The notes beneath the pieces were generated by a model, which had not been told where the DNA came from, made no database searches, and saw nothing but the letters and a program-made list of their open reading frames with translations. The position numbers and the translations under genes are program-made. A stretch of 64,000 nucleotides of DNA from Bacillus sp. FJAT-49736 (GTDB lineage: Bacteria > Bacillota > Bacilli > Bacillales > Bacillaceae_C): the NCBI RefSeq assembly GCF_018343615.1, contig NZ_JAGYPI010000006.1, positions 1,588-65,587 of the forward strand, written 5' to 3'. Shown in pieces: positions 27,786 to 41,726 of the stretch (positions are counted from its first letter, which is position 1; each line of letters begins with the position of its first letter).

Positions 27786-28286
27786 TTATCCTAACAGTTC
27801 TTCTACTGATTTATTACGTAATTTAGCAACATCTTCGGCACGCTTCAATTGCTTAACTCCCTCAATTGTTGCACGAATCATGTTAATAGGTGTATTTGAA
27901 CCTAATGATTTAGATGTGATATCAGCTACCCCAGCTAATTCAAGTACCGCACGCACTGGACCACCAGCAATTACACCAGTACCTGGTGAACCTGGCTTCA
28001 TAAGGATAGAACCAGCACCAAAACGACCGATCACTTCATGTGGAATGGTTGTACCTACCATAGGTACTTCCACTAAGTTTTTCTTAGCATCTTCAACAGC
28101 TTTGCGAATTGCATCAGGTACCTCTTGAGCTTTTCCAGTTCCAAAGCCAACATGACCATTTCTGTCTCCAACAACCACTAGTGCTGAGAAACGGAAACGA
28201 CGTCCACCTTTAACAACCTTCGCAACACGGTTAACAGTAACAACGCGTTCTTCTAATTCAAGTTTGTTAGGATCAATGTTACGCAT
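27786..28286 (-). CDS. rpsE: 30S ribosomal protein S5
   Basis: A 166-residue S5 with the double-stranded-RNA-binding N-domain and a C-domain carrying [17 protein letters not shown]. The loop around [13 protein letters not shown], where spectinomycin-resistance changes fall, looks unaltered. It forms the mRNA entry region with S3 and S4. Position between rplR and rpmD is standard. Confidence 0.97.
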   Translation of the reverse strand: MRNIDPNKLELEERVVTVNRVAKVVKGGRRFRFSALVVVGDRNGHVGFGTGKAQEVPDAIRKAVEDAKKNLVEVPMVGTTIPHEVIGRFGAGSILMKPGSPGTGVIAGGPVRAVLELAGVADITSKSLGSNTPINMIRATIEGVKQLKRAEDVAKLRNKSVEELLG

Positions 28287-28307
28287 CTATATGTCCCTCC
28301 TTTTTTA

Positions 28308-28670
28308 TTAAAATTCCAGTCCGTTTTCACGAGCTGCATCAGCAAGAGCTTTAATACGTCCGTGATAGAGATATCCACCACGATCGAATACTACACTCGT
28401 AAAGCCTTTTTCAACTGCACGCTTTGCAATAAGTTCGCCGACTTTTTTAGCGGCATCCACATTGCTAGCTGATTCTAAGTTTAGTTCTTTTTCAAGTGTT
28501 GATGCACTTGCTAAAGTTACACCTTGAGAATCATCAATCAATTGTGCATAGATATTTTTATTAGAACGATATACGTTTAAGCGAGGACGTGCTGTTGTAC
28601 CACTTAATTTAGCGCGTACACGTGCATGTCTTTTTTTACGTACCTGATTTTTATCCGGCTTAGTGATCAT
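28308..28670 (-). CDS. rplR: 50S ribosomal protein L18
   Basis: A 120-residue L18 beginning [21 protein letters not shown], with the C-terminal [20 protein letters not shown]. It binds 5S rRNA together with L5 (encoded at 29914). Full length, in the usual place between rplF and rpsE. Confidence 0.97.
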   Translation of the reverse strand: MITKPDKNQVRKKRHARVRAKLSGTTARPRLNVYRSNKNIYAQLIDDSQGVTLASASTLEKELNLESASNVDAAKKVGELIAKRAVEKGFTSVVFDRGGYLYHGRIKALADAARENGLEF

Positions 28671-28703
28671 CTGTGGTAACTCCTTTCTACTGTCTAGGCA
28701 GCA

Positions 28704-29243
28704 TTATTTACCTGTTTTACCTTCTTTTCTACGTACATATTCGCCTTCGTAACGAATACCTTTACCTTTATATGGTTCTGGCGGACGAACGTCACGAATA
28801 TTAGCAGCTAAAGCGCCAACGCGTTCTTTACTTGTACCTCTTACAATAACTTTTGTATTGGAAGGTACTTCAATTTCAAGACCACTTTCAGCTTCGAATT
28901 CAACAGGATGAGAATAACCAACATTCAATACAAGTTTAGCGCCTTGTTTTTGAGCACGGTATCCAACACCGACTAATTCTAATGTTTTTTCGTAACCTTT
29001 TGATACACCTTCAACCATATTTGAAAGCAAAGCACGTGTCGTACCATGTAATGCACGATGTGCTTTTGAATCTGAAGGACGAGTAACATTGATTACATTC
29101 TCTTCAACGTTAATAGCGATATCAGGGTTAAAGCTGCGACTTAGCTCGCCTTTAGGACCCTTAACTGTTACATTGTTTTCTCCGTCTACTGTAATAGTTA
29201 CACCAGATGGAATTTCAATAGGTTTTTTACCTACACGGGACAT
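28704..29243 (-). CDS. rplF: 50S ribosomal protein L6
   Basis: A 179-residue L6 with two related domains (about 1-80 and 81-179). It begins [15 protein letters not shown] and ends with the conserved [14 protein letters not shown] region near the sarcin-ricin loop. Normal size and order, between rpsH and rplR. Confidence 0.97.
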   Translation of the reverse strand: MSRVGKKPIEIPSGVTITVDGENNVTVKGPKGELSRSFNPDIAINVEENVINVTRPSDSKAHRALHGTTRALLSNMVEGVSKGYEKTLELVGVGYRAQKQGAKLVLNVGYSHPVEFEAESGLEIEVPSNTKVIVRGTSKERVGALAANIRDVRPPEPYKGKGIRYEGEYVRRKEGKTGK

Positions 29244-29273
29244 TTTGTTGCACCTCCGTTCATTTAAAAAGTA

Positions 29274-29672
29274 TTACCAAACGTAAGCTAGTACTTCTCC
29301 ACCAACTTGTTTGTTACGAGCTTCTTTATCTGTTAATACACCTTGAGAAGTAGATACGATAGCTATACCAAGGCCGTTAAGAACTTTTGGAACCTCATCA
29401 GCTTTTGCATATACACGTAATCCAGGCTTACTGATACGCTTAATACCAGTGATTACACGCTCATTGTTTGAGCCGTATTTCAAGAAGATACGGATGATCC
29501 CTTGTTTGTTATCTTCAATATATTCAACATCACGAACGAAACCTTCACGCTTTAAGATTTCAGCAACTTCTTTTTTAAGTTTAGAAGCAGGAACTTCTAA
29601 TTTTTCGTGACGTACCATGTTTGCGTTACGAATACGAGTAAGCAAATCTGCGATTGGATCTGTCATTACCAT
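29274..29672 (-). CDS. rpsH: 30S ribosomal protein S8
   Basis: A 132-residue S8 beginning [18 protein letters not shown]. The C-terminal [20 protein letters not shown] segment binds the central domain of 16S rRNA. S8 is a regulatory protein of the spc operon in E. coli; regulation here cannot be seen. Between rpsN and rplF. Confidence 0.97.
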   Translation of the reverse strand: MVMTDPIADLLTRIRNANMVRHEKLEVPASKLKKEVAEILKREGFVRDVEYIEDNKQGIIRIFLKYGSNNERVITGIKRISKPGLRVYAKADEVPKVLNGLGIAIVSTSQGVLTDKEARNKQVGGEVLAYVW

Positions 29673-29702
29673 ATGATTTTACCTCCTTCCCAAATTCGGG
29701 TT

Positions 29703-30453
<751 letters not shown>

Positions 30454-30479
30454 GTAGTGTACCTCCCTTCATCTAAGAA

Positions 30480-30791
30480 CTATTTATCTAAAACTTCACC
30501 AGATTTTTTCGCTACACGTACTTTTTTGCCATTTACTTCTGTATAACCAACGCGAGTAGGCTCGTTTGATTTAGGATCTAATAACATTACATTTGATACG
30601 TGAATAGGTGCTTCTTGGCTAATGATTCCACCTTGTGGGTTAACTTGAGAAGGCTTGGAATGCTTTTTAATAATATTCACACCTTCAACAATCACACGGT
30701 CTTTTTTAGGAAATGAAGCAAGGATAACACCTGTTTTTCCTTTATCTTTACCTGTAATAACCATTACTTTGTCGCCTTTTTTTACATGCAT
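30480..30791 (-). CDS. rplX: 50S ribosomal protein L24
   Basis: A 103-residue L24 with a KOW motif ([17 protein letters not shown], about residues 5-21). It is an assembly-initiator protein of the 50S subunit at the tunnel exit. Between rplN and rplE; normal length. Confidence 0.97.
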   Translation of the reverse strand: MHVKKGDKVMVITGKDKGKTGVILASFPKKDRVIVEGVNIIKKHSKPSQVNPQGGIISQEAPIHVSNVMLLDPKSNEPTRVGYTEVNGKKVRVAKKSGEVLDK

Positions 30792-30827
30792 CTTAATCGC
30801 ACCTCCTTGATTAATAATCCGATTATA

Positions 30828-31202
<375 letters not shown>

Positions 31203-31243
31203 TTACCTCCCTTCGGAATAAACATAAATCCGATACTTTTTTA

Positions 31244-31522
<279 letters not shown>

Positions 31523-31525
31523 TCA

Positions 31526-32812
<1,287 letters not shown>

Positions 32813-32815
32813 GAA

Positions 32816-33157
32816 TTATCCCTCCTTCTTTTCTGATACTACGATTGTAATGTGGCTAGTACGTTTGTTAATTTGGCTTGCACGGCCCATAGCACGTGGA
32901 CGGAAACGTTTTAGTGTCGGTCCTTCGTTTACATATGCTTCTGTAACTACAAGGCTATTAACGTCCAAATCATAGTTATGCTCTGCATTAGCAATAGCAG
33001 ACTTTAATACTTTTTCAACAATTGGTGAAGCTGCTTTTGGCGTAAAGTTCAAAATAGCAATCGCTTCTCCTGCTTGCTTTCCTCGAATTAGATCAACAAC
33101 TAGGCGTGCCTTACGAGGAGCAATACGAACTGTTCTTGCAACAGCTTTAGCTTGCAT
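32816..33157 (-). CDS. rplV: 50S ribosomal protein L22
   Basis: A 113-residue L22 beginning [20 protein letters not shown]. The extended loop ([19 protein letters not shown]) reaches the exit tunnel near the macrolide site and looks unaltered. Between rpsS and rpsC. Confidence 0.97.
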   Translation of the reverse strand: MQAKAVARTVRIAPRKARLVVDLIRGKQAGEAIAILNFTPKAASPIVEKVLKSAIANAEHNYDLDVNSLVVTEAYVNEGPTLKRFRPRAMGRASQINKRTSHITIVVSEKKEG

Positions 33158-33175
33158 CGGGATGCCCTCCTCTCA

Positions 33176-33454
33176 TTAGCGTCTTGTTTTCTTATCGTCA
33201 CTAGCGTGACCTTTATAAGTACGAGTTGGTGCAAATTCACCAAGCTTATGACCTACCATATCTTCTGTTACATAAACCGGAACGTGTTTGCGACCATCAT
33301 AAACCGCAATTGTGTGACCGATGAATGCAGGGAAGATTGTAGAACGACGAGACCAAGTTTTGATTACTTGTTTTTTGTCAGTTTCATTAAGCTTATCAAC
33401 TTTAACCATTAAATGTTCATCAACAAAAGGTCCTTTTTTTAAGCTACGACCCAT
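33176..33454 (-). CDS. rpsS: 30S ribosomal protein S19
   Basis: A 92-residue S19 beginning [16 protein letters not shown], with [16 protein letters not shown] at the C-terminus. It lies in the 30S head with S13. Between rplB and rplV; normal length. Confidence 0.97.
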   Translation of the reverse strand: MGRSLKKGPFVDEHLMVKVDKLNETDKKQVIKTWSRRSTIFPAFIGHTIAVYDGRKHVPVYVTEDMVGHKLGEFAPTRTYKGHASDDKKTRR

Positions 33455-33514
33455 GCTCGAACCTCCCTTCGTGATTGCGCTACGGCCCTTAATTTGAACC
33501 GTAGTTCAACCGCG

Positions 33515-34375
<861 letters not shown>

Positions 34376-34383
34376 TTATTAAA

Positions 34384-34668
34384 TTAAACTTCGAATAACT
34401 CAATTTCTTTGCTGTCAGCAGTTAATGTAACAATTGCTTTACGGCGCTTGTTTGTATAACCTGCATGTTTACCCATACGCTTGAACTTGCCTTTATAATT
34501 CATCACATTTACCTTTGCAACCTTCACACCAAAGATTTCTTCAACAGCATCTTTCACTTGTGTTTTATTTGCACGCACATCTACTTCAAATGTATATTTC
34601 TTGTCAGCCATAACATCAGTAGATTGTTCTGTGATGACGGGGCGCTTAATGATATCACGTGAATCCAT
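34384..34668 (-). CDS. rplW: 50S ribosomal protein L23
   Basis: A 94-residue L23 ([16 protein letters not shown]...). It sits at the tunnel exit and is the docking point for trigger factor and SRP. Its ATG overlaps the rplD stop as TAATG, implying coupled translation. Confidence 0.97.
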   Translation of the reverse strand: MDSRDIIKRPVITEQSTDVMADKKYTFEVDVRANKTQVKDAVEEIFGVKVAKVNVMNYKGKFKRMGKHAGYTNKRRKAIVTLTADSKEIELFEV

Positions 34669-35291
34669 TAACCAAGCACCTCCTCTACTTTTTCAACTGC
34701 AGCTTTAGTCATGATTAATTGATCATGAGATACTACATCTAATACATTAATACCATTAGCATCAACAACAGTAATACCAGGGATATTACGAGCGGATAGT
34801 GCAACATTTGCATCTGTGCCATCTGTTACTACTAATGCTTTCTTAGCCACTGATAAGTTTTTAAGTACTGCTGCAAATTCCTTTGTTTTTGGAGCATCAA
34901 AAGATAATGATTCTAATACAAGAATATTAGCTTCTAATACTTTAGAAGAAAGTGCAGATTTGATTGCTAAACGACGTACTTTCTTTGGTAGTTTGTAGCT
35001 ATAGCTACGAGGAACTGGACCAAATACTGTACCGCCTCCACGCCATTGTGGTGATCTAATAGATCCTTGACGAGCACGACCAGTACCTTTTTGACGCCAT
35101 GGTTTTTTACCACCACCGCTTACTTCAGAACGGTTTTTCACTTTATGAGTACCTTGACGTAATGACGCTCTTTGCATAACAATCGCATCGAACAATACGT
35201 GTTGGTTTGGTTCAATACCAAATACGGAATCATTAAGTTCTATTTCTCCAACTTGAGATCCTGTTTGGTTATATAGAGCTACTTTCGGCAT
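34668..35291 (-). CDS. rplD: 50S ribosomal protein L4
   Basis: A 207-residue L4 beginning [19 protein letters not shown]. Its extended loop ([20 protein letters not shown]) lines the exit tunnel and is where macrolide-resistance changes occur; it looks wild type. In E. coli L4 regulates the S10 operon. Here regulation in the S10 leader is unproven. Overlaps rplW by one base. Confidence 0.97.
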   Translation of the reverse strand: MPKVALYNQTGSQVGEIELNDSVFGIEPNQHVLFDAIVMQRASLRQGTHKVKNRSEVSGGGKKPWRQKGTGRARQGSIRSPQWRGGGTVFGPVPRSYSYKLPKKVRRLAIKSALSSKVLEANILVLESLSFDAPKTKEFAAVLKNLSVAKKALVVTDGTDANVALSARNIPGITVVDANGINVLDVVSHDQLIMTKAAVEKVEEVLG

Positions 35292-35319
35292 TCCTGTTTC
35301 CTCCTTTCCTTAATGTTAA

Positions 35320-35949
35320 TTACTTTGCTTTAATCGCAGATTTGACTTTAAGCAATGCTTTTTTAGGACCAGGAACATTACCCTTTACAAGGATAAGATT
35401 GCGTTCAACATCAACTTTCACAATTTGCAAGTTTTGAATAGTAATTTGCTCTCCACCCATGCGTCCAGGTAATGCTTTTTGCTTGAATACACGGTTTGGA
35501 GCAACAGGACCCATAGATCCAGGGCGACGATGATAACGAGAACCGTGAGCCATTGGTCCACGAGATTGTCCGTGGCGCTTAATTACACCTTGGAAACCTT
35601 TACCTTTAGAGATTCCAGTTACATCTACAATGTCACCTTCTGCAAAAATATCAACTTTGACTTCTTGACCAATTTCATACCCATCTAAGTTTTCTACGCC
35701 GAATTCGCGAACGAAGCGCTTAGGAGCAGTATTGGCTTTTGTTACATGACCTTTTTCCGGCTTGTTAGCAAGCTTTTCACGTTTGTCTTCAAAACCAAGC
35801 TGAATTGCTTCGTAACCATCAGTATCAACAGTTTTCTTTTGAAGAACAACGTTTGGAGTTGCTTGGATTACAGTTACAGGAATAAGATCACCATTCTCAG
35901 CAAATACTTGCGTCATACCGATTTTTCTTCCTAAGATTCCTTTGGTCAT
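35320..35949 (-). CDS. rplC: 50S ribosomal protein L3
   Basis: A 209-residue L3 beginning [16 protein letters not shown]. The loop [16 protein letters not shown] reaches the peptidyl-transferase centre; linezolid/tiamulin-type changes are not obvious. It is second gene of the S10 operon, 33 bases after rpsJ. Confidence 0.97.
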   Translation of the reverse strand: MTKGILGRKIGMTQVFAENGDLIPVTVIQATPNVVLQKKTVDTDGYEAIQLGFEDKREKLANKPEKGHVTKANTAPKRFVREFGVENLDGYEIGQEVKVDIFAEGDIVDVTGISKGKGFQGVIKRHGQSRGPMAHGSRYHRRPGSMGPVAPNRVFKQKALPGRMGGEQITIQNLQIVKVDVERNLILVKGNVPGPKKALLKVKSAIKAK

Positions 35950-35982
35950 GAGTCACACCTCCTGTTTTCCATAAAATATTTA

Positions 35983-36420
<438 letters not shown>

Positions 36421-36422
36421 CT

Positions 36423-36451
36423 ATTATACATAAATCATATATAATATGCAA
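36423..36451 (-). promoter_or_regulatory. sigma-A promoter of the S10 operon
   Basis: Minus strand TTGCAT (36446-36451), a 17-base spacer and TATAAT (36423-36428), followed by the S10 leader. Confidence 0.75.
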
Positions 36452-36814
36452 TACTATGATATATATTTGTTAGGTCTCCTTCACTTTTTTTATTATACAT
36501 ATTTCAACTATTAGCATCAAGGTCTTCTGCCTATCGTGGAATTTTCAATTAATTTTATTTAGAAATGTATATTATATAGAAGAAACTAAGTATAAATGGA
36601 GACCAATCACTGATTACGGTATTATTTACTAGGTTTTTTTATTTAGTTCTTTCCTAAAACTTTCCTTTTGGTAACGAAAACCTAATATCAATCCTAACTT
36701 TGGTTAATAATAGATAATCATTTTAATAAAAAAATGCATCTAAAACGAGTCCATATTAGAATAAAGAACAATTTACGAATAACAAAAATATATTTACAAA
36801 TCAGCTTAATATAA
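36452..36814. other. AT-rich gap between tuf and the S10 promoter
   Basis: About 360 bases without a gene. In B. subtilis a separate gene (ybaC) lies here. I see nothing in it except AT-rich sequence, a possible upstream promoter -10 (TATAAT near 36570-36580, minus) and no remnant of a gene. Confidence 0.5.
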
Positions 36815-36844
36815 AAAAGCAGACGATCGTCATCGTCTGCTTTT
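36815..36844 (-). terminator. terminator of tuf
   Basis: AAAAGCAGACGAT (36815-36827), loop CGTC, ATCGTCTGCTTTT (36832-36844), with a TTTTTT run on the minus strand. It ends the rpsL-rpsG-fusA-tuf run, 15 bases after the stop. Confidence 0.9.
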
Positions 36845-36859
36845 AATTTATTTCGTTTA

Positions 36860-38047
36860 TTATTTTTGGATTGTAGTTACAACGCCTGAACCAACAGTAC
36901 GTCCACCTTCGCGGATTGAGAAACGAGTTCCTTCTTCAATCGCGATTGGAGAAATTAGTTCTACAATCATTTCTGTGTTATCGCCAGGCATAACCATTTC
37001 AGTACCTTCTGGTAATTGAACAATACCAGTTACGTCAGTTGTACGAAAATAGAATTGTGGACGATAGTTTGAGAAGAATGGAGTATGACGTCCACCTTCT
37101 TCTTTAGATAATACATAAACTTCAGCTTTGAAGTTAGTATGTGGAGTAATTGTTCCTGGTTTAGCAAGAACTTGACCACGTTGGATTTCTTCACGAGCAA
37201 CCCCACGAAGAAGTGCACCGATGTTATCTCCAGCTTCTGCATAATCAAGAAGCTTACGGAACATTTCAACACCTGTTACAGTTGTTGATTTTGGTTCTTC
37301 AGCTAAACCGATGATTTCTACAACATCACCAACTTTAACTTGACCACGCTCAACGCGTCCTGTTGCAACTGTACCACGACCAGTGATGGAGAATACGTCC
37401 TCAACTGGCATCATGAATGGTTTGTCAGTATCACGTTCTGGAGTTGGGATATACTCATCAACTGCAGCCATTAATTCAATGATTTTTTCTTCCCAAGCTG
37501 GATCTCCCTCAAGAGCTTTAAGAGCAGAACCTTTGATAACTGGTACATCATCACCAGGGAAATCATATTCAGATAGAAGGTCACGAACTTCCATTTCTAC
37601 TAATTCAAGAAGCTCTTCGTCGTCTACCATATCACATTTGTTTAAGAATACTACTAGGTAAGGAACACCTACGTTACGTGATAAAAGAATGTGCTCACGA
37701 GTTTGTGGCATTGGACCGTCAGCAGCAGATACTACTAGGATACCACCGTCCATTTGAGCAGCACCAGTGATCATGTTTTTAACGTAGTCAGCATGTCCTG
37801 GGCAGTCAACGTGTGCATAGTGACGAGTATCAGTTTCATACTCAACGTGTGCAGTGTTGATTGTGATACCGCGCTCACGCTCTTCAGGAGCACCGTCAAT
37901 TTGATCATATGCGCGTGCTTCTGCTTTACCTTGCTTAGCAAGAACAGCAGTGATTGCAGCTGTTAAAGTAGTTTTACCATGGTCAACGTGACCAATTGTA
38001 CCGATATTAGCATGAGTTTTGGAACGGTCGAATTTAGCTTTAGCCAT
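36860..38047 (-). CDS. tuf: elongation factor Tu
   Basis: A 395-residue EF-Tu beginning [27 protein letters not shown]. The ATG at 38047 has GGAGGA upstream; longer in-frame starts are not conserved. G motifs [16 protein letters not shown] and NKCD are intact, followed by two beta-barrel domains. It delivers aminoacyl-tRNA to the ribosome. The usual kirromycin-resistance region looks unaltered by eye. It is last in the str cluster and has its own terminator. Confidence 0.98.
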   Translation of the reverse strand: MAKAKFDRSKTHANIGTIGHVDHGKTTLTAAITAVLAKQGKAEARAYDQIDGAPEERERGITINTAHVEYETDTRHYAHVDCPGHADYVKNMITGAAQMDGGILVVSAADGPMPQTREHILLSRNVGVPYLVVFLNKCDMVDDEELLELVEMEVRDLLSEYDFPGDDVPVIKGSALKALEGDPAWEEKIIELMAAVDEYIPTPERDTDKPFMMPVEDVFSITGRGTVATGRVERGQVKVGDVVEIIGLAEEPKSTTVTGVEMFRKLLDYAEAGDNIGALLRGVAREEIQRGQVLAKPGTITPHTNFKAEVYVLSKEEGGRHTPFFSNYRPQFYFRTTDVTGIVQLPEGTEMVMPGDNTEMIVELISPIAIEEGTRFSIREGGRTVGSGVVTTIQK

Positions 38048-38097
38048 TAGAAAATCCTCCTCAATTTTAAAAATTAGTTTAAATAAGTATATATGGT

Positions 38098-38129
38098 GCT
38101 TAAAAGATGTGTACATCATCTTTTAAGCA
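38098..38129. other. hairpin in the fusA-tuf intergenic region
   Basis: GCTTAAAAGATG and CATCTTTTAAGC pair around a short TGTACAT loop. There is no T-run on the minus strand. It may be an mRNA processing or stability element upstream of tuf. Confidence 0.6.
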
Positions 38130-38176
38130 GTCATAGCATATAATGTATTTATACTTTATTAAAGGCGATAAATCAA

Positions 38177-40255
38177 TTATTCACCTTTATTTTTTTTGAT
38201 AATTTCTTCAGAAATAGATTTTGGAACTTCTTCATAGTGATCAAAGTGCATAGAGAACACTCCACGACCTTGTGTGCTAGAACGAAGTGATGTTGCATAT
38301 CCAAACATTTCTGAAAGTGGAACCATCGCACGAACTACTTGTGCATTTCCGCGAGCTTCCATACCTTCAACACGTCCACGACGCGCTGTAATTTGACCCA
38401 TGATATCACCTAAATATTCTTCAGGGATAACTACCTCAACCTTCATAACAGGCTCAAGGATTACAGGGTTACATTTTGATGCAGCATTCTTAAGCGCAAG
38501 AGATGCAGCAATCTTAAATGCCATTTCACTTGAATCGACATCATGGTAAGAACCATCATATAGTTTTGCTTTAACATCAACAAGTGGATATCCAGCAAGA
38601 ACTCCTCGGTCAAGTGCATCTTCAAGTCCAGCTTGCACCGCAGGGATGTATTCACGAGGAACCACACCACCGACAATTGCATTTTCAAACTCGAAGCCTT
38701 TTCCTTCTTCGTTTGGTGAGAATTCAATCCATACGTGACCATACTGTCCACGTCCACCTGATTGACGAGCAAACTTACCCTCAACCTGTGCAGATGAACG
38801 GAATGTTTCACGATATGAAACTTGAGGTGCACCAACGTTTGCTTCTACTTTAAATTCACGTTTCATACGGTCAACAATGATATCTAAGTGAAGCTCGCCC
38901 ATACCGGCAATAATGGTTTGTCCAGTTTCTTGATCAGTATGTGCACGGAATGTTGGATCTTCCTCTTGTAGTTTTTGTAATGCTGTAGACATTTTGTCTT
39001 GATCAGCTTTTGATTTAGGCTCTACGGATAACTCAATAACTGGTTCTGGGAATTCCATTGATTCTAAGATTACAAGGTTCTTTTCATCACATAGAGTGTC
39101 ACCAGTTGTTGTATCTTTCAATCCTACCGCAGCTGCGATATCACCAGCATGAACTTCTGAAATTTCAGCACGGTGGTTCGCATGCATTTGAAGAATACGA
39201 CCTACACGTTCGCGTTTACCTTTAGTGGAGTTTGTTACATAAGAACCTGATTGTAACGTACCGGAGTAAACACGGAAGAATGTTAATTTACCAACATACG
39301 GGTCAGTCATAACTTTAAATGCTAATGCAGCAAATGGCTCATCATCACTTGAATGCTTTTCGATTACTTCATCGGAATCAGGAGCAGTACCTTTAATTGC
39401 AGGTACATCTAATGGTGATGGAAGATAGTCGATAACCGCATCAAGCATTAATTGAACACCTTTGTTTTTAAAAGCAGATCCACAAATTACTGGGTAGAAT
39501 TCTACATTACAAGTACCTTTACGAATTGCAGCTTTTAGTTCCGCAACAGTGATTTCTTCACCGCCAAGGTATTTTTCCATTAGCTCTTCATCCAGTTCAG
39601 CTACTGCTTCTACTAGCTTTTCACGATATTCTTCTGCTTTATCTTTATATTCAGCAGGAATTTCAGTTTCTTCGATTTCAGTTCCCAAATCGTTACCATA
39701 CATAATAGCCTTCATTTCAACAAGGTCAATAATACCTTCAAATTGATCTTCAGCTCCGATTGGTAATTGGATTGCATGGGCATTTGCTTGCAAACGATCA
39801 TGCAAAGTACCTACTGAATATAAGAAGTCCGCACCAATTTTATCCATTTTATTAACGAATACAACACGTGGTACTCCATATGTTGTTGCTTGGCGCCATA
39901 CTGTTTCTGTTTGTGGCTCAACTCCGGATTGGGCATCAAGAACTGCTACCGCACCATCAAGTACACGAAGGGAACGTTCAACCTCAACAGTGAAGTCTAC
40001 GTGTCCTGGTGTATCGATAATGTTAACGCGGTGACCTTTCCACTGCGCAGTTGTTGCGGCGGATGTGATTGTAATACCACGTTCTTGTTCCTGCTCCATC
40101 CAGTCCATTTGAGACGCGCCTTCATGAGTTTCACCGATTTTATGAATTTTACCAGTGTAATAAAGAACACGCTCAGTAGTTGTCGTTTTACCAGCATCGA
40201 TGTGTGCCATGATACCGATATTACGAGTATTTTCTAGAGAGAACTCTCTTGCCAT
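38177..40255 (-). CDS. fusA: elongation factor G
   Basis: A 692-residue EF-G with the G domain ([22 protein letters not shown]), domains II-V, and the conserved HxGDI and RGQYGH segments. It drives translocation and, with RRF, ribosome recycling. The fusidic-acid-resistance region shows no evident change, though this cannot be scored by eye. Between rpsG and tuf. Confidence 0.98.
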   Translation of the reverse strand: MAREFSLENTRNIGIMAHIDAGKTTTTERVLYYTGKIHKIGETHEGASQMDWMEQEQERGITITSAATTAQWKGHRVNIIDTPGHVDFTVEVERSLRVLDGAVAVLDAQSGVEPQTETVWRQATTYGVPRVVFVNKMDKIGADFLYSVGTLHDRLQANAHAIQLPIGAEDQFEGIIDLVEMKAIMYGNDLGTEIEETEIPAEYKDKAEEYREKLVEAVAELDEELMEKYLGGEEITVAELKAAIRKGTCNVEFYPVICGSAFKNKGVQLMLDAVIDYLPSPLDVPAIKGTAPDSDEVIEKHSSDDEPFAALAFKVMTDPYVGKLTFFRVYSGTLQSGSYVTNSTKGKRERVGRILQMHANHRAEISEVHAGDIAAAVGLKDTTTGDTLCDEKNLVILESMEFPEPVIELSVEPKSKADQDKMSTALQKLQEEDPTFRAHTDQETGQTIIAGMGELHLDIIVDRMKREFKVEANVGAPQVSYRETFRSSAQVEGKFARQSGGRGQYGHVWIEFSPNEEGKGFEFENAIVGGVVPREYIPAVQAGLEDALDRGVLAGYPLVDVKAKLYDGSYHDVDSSEMAFKIAASLALKNAASKCNPVILEPVMKVEVVIPEEYLGDIMGQITARRGRVEGMEARGNAQVVRAMVPLSEMFGYATSLRSSTQGRGVFSMHFDHYEEVPKSISEEIIKKNKGE

Positions 40256-40305
40256 GTGGTTTTCACCTTCCTTGTATGAGTAAGTTTTTTAAATTGAAGG
40301 TTTGA

Positions 40306-40776
40306 TTACCAACGATAGTGAGCAAACGCTTTGTTCGCTTCAGCCATCTTATGAGTATCTTCGCGTTTCTTAACAGATGCACCAGTGTTGTTAGCTGCAT
40401 CTAGAATTTCATTAGCAAGACGCTCTTCCATCGTTTTTTCTCCACGAAGACGAGCATAGTTTACTAACCAACGAAGACCTAAAGTTGTACGACGATCAGG
40501 TCTTACCTCAACAGGAACTTGATAGTTTGCACCACCTACACGGCGAGCTCGTACTTCAAGTACTGGCATAATGTTCTTAAGAGCTTGATCGAACACTTCG
40601 ATAGGCTCTTTACCTGCACGTTCACGAATTAAATCAAAAGCATTATATAAGATAGTTTGAGATTTACCTCTCTTACCATCTACCATCATCTTGTTGATTA
40701 AACGTGTAACTAGTTTTGAATTATAAATAGGATCTGGTAAAACGTCTCTCTTTGCTACTGGACCTTTACGTGGCAT
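40306..40776 (-). CDS. rpsG: 30S ribosomal protein S7
   Basis: A 156-residue S7 beginning [16 protein letters not shown]. It is a primary binder of the 16S 3' major domain and organises the 30S head. In E. coli it controls the str operon. Normal length; 41 bases after rpsL. Confidence 0.97.
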   Translation of the reverse strand: MPRKGPVAKRDVLPDPIYNSKLVTRLINKMMVDGKRGKSQTILYNAFDLIRERAGKEPIEVFDQALKNIMPVLEVRARRVGGANYQVPVEVRPDRRTTLGLRWLVNYARLRGEKTMEERLANEILDAANNTGASVKKREDTHKMAEANKAFAHYRW

Positions 40777-40817
40777 TATGTTTTCCTCCTTTCAAAAGGG
40801 TTTTATCGTATTGTGTA

Positions 40818-41237
40818 TTATTTTTTCTCTTTTGGTTTCTTAGTACCGTATTTTGAACGGCCTTGCATACGCTTATCAACACCTGCAGTATCTAACGCAC
40901 CGCGAACGATGTGATAACGAACACCCGGTAAGTCCTTTACACGTCCACCGCGAATTAATACAACGCTGTGTTCTTGTAAGTTATGGCCAATACCCGGGAT
41001 ATATGCCGTTACCTCGATACCGTTTGTTAAACGAACACGAGCATATTTACGCAATGCAGAGTTCGGTTTCTTTGGTGTCATTGTACCAACACGAGTACAT
41101 ACCCCACGTTTTTGAGGTGAAGATAAATCTGTGTTTACTTTCTTAAAGCTGTTATAGCCTTTGTTTAATGCTGGTGACTTTGACTTCTCGATTTTAGATT
41201 TACGAGGTTTGCGCACTAATTGGTTAATAGTAGGCAT
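40818..41237 (-). CDS. rpsL: 30S ribosomal protein S12
   Basis: A 139-residue S12. The decoding-site segments [11 protein letters not shown] and [13 protein letters not shown] have the wild-type lysines at the streptomycin-resistance positions. It monitors codon-anticodon pairing. It heads the rpsL-rpsG-fusA-tuf run, about 100 bases after the L7Ae-family gene. Confidence 0.97.
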   Translation of the reverse strand: MPTINQLVRKPRKSKIEKSKSPALNKGYNSFKKVNTDLSSPQKRGVCTRVGTMTPKKPNSALRKYARVRLTNGIEVTAYIPGIGHNLQEHSVVLIRGGRVKDLPGVRYHIVRGALDTAGVDKRMQGRSKYGTKKPKEKK

Positions 41238-41340
41238 TTATGTTTCCTCCCTTCACTTTTTATAAGCCCACACATCCAGGTGGTTCATTTTAAAGCAAAA
41301 ACAAAGTTCTTGCAGTTCCAACGATCTGCAAAAACAGTTT

Positions 41341-41589
41341 TTAATAACTGATTGCAACAGCTGCCGCACCCACATCAATACCACATGCTTTACCAAGCTT
41401 TTTCATAGAATCTACTTCTATTACAAGTATTTTCAGTTCACCAGCAACTTGAATGACCTTTTTTGTTACGGAAGGATCCGCATCCGTTGCTACAATAAGT
41501 TCATTCACTTTGTGGGATTTTAGTGCTTTCACTGCTTGCTTTGTTCCTATAATTATACTTTTCGCCTGCAATACTTTTTCATAAGACAT
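41341..41589 (-). CDS. rplGB: L7Ae-family K-turn RNA-binding protein
   Basis: An 82-residue L7Ae/L30e-fold protein like B. subtilis YbxF (RplGB), which binds kink-turn RNA. The ATG at 41589 has GGAGG eight bases upstream; the nearer ATG at 41595 is too close to it, and longer frames are not conserved. The pattern [16 protein letters not shown] and the glycine-rich AAAVAISY end are visible. It lies between rpoC and rpsL, the standard Bacillus position. Confidence 0.93.
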   Translation of the reverse strand: MSYEKVLQAKSIIIGTKQAVKALKSHKVNELIVATDADPSVTKKVIQVAGELKILVIEVDSMKKLGKACGIDVGAAAVAISY

Positions 41590-41696
41590 ATTCATATCCT
41601 CCAAAGCATCAGGTAATGATTGATAGGAGCACCTTGAATATAGTATCATTTTCATTTTTTAATGTCAATAAAAATTATTACTTTCTTAAAGAGAAA

Positions 41697-41720
41697 TTGC
41701 CGGCCTTTATCGGCCGGCAA
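41697..41720 (-). terminator. hairpin after rpoC (partial terminator)
   Basis: TTGCCGGCC (41697-41705) pairs with GGCCGGCAA (41712-41720) around a short loop. The minus strand then reads TTTCTCTTT, a weak T-run, so it may be only a partial terminator. Confidence 0.65.
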
Positions 41721-41726
41721 CCATTT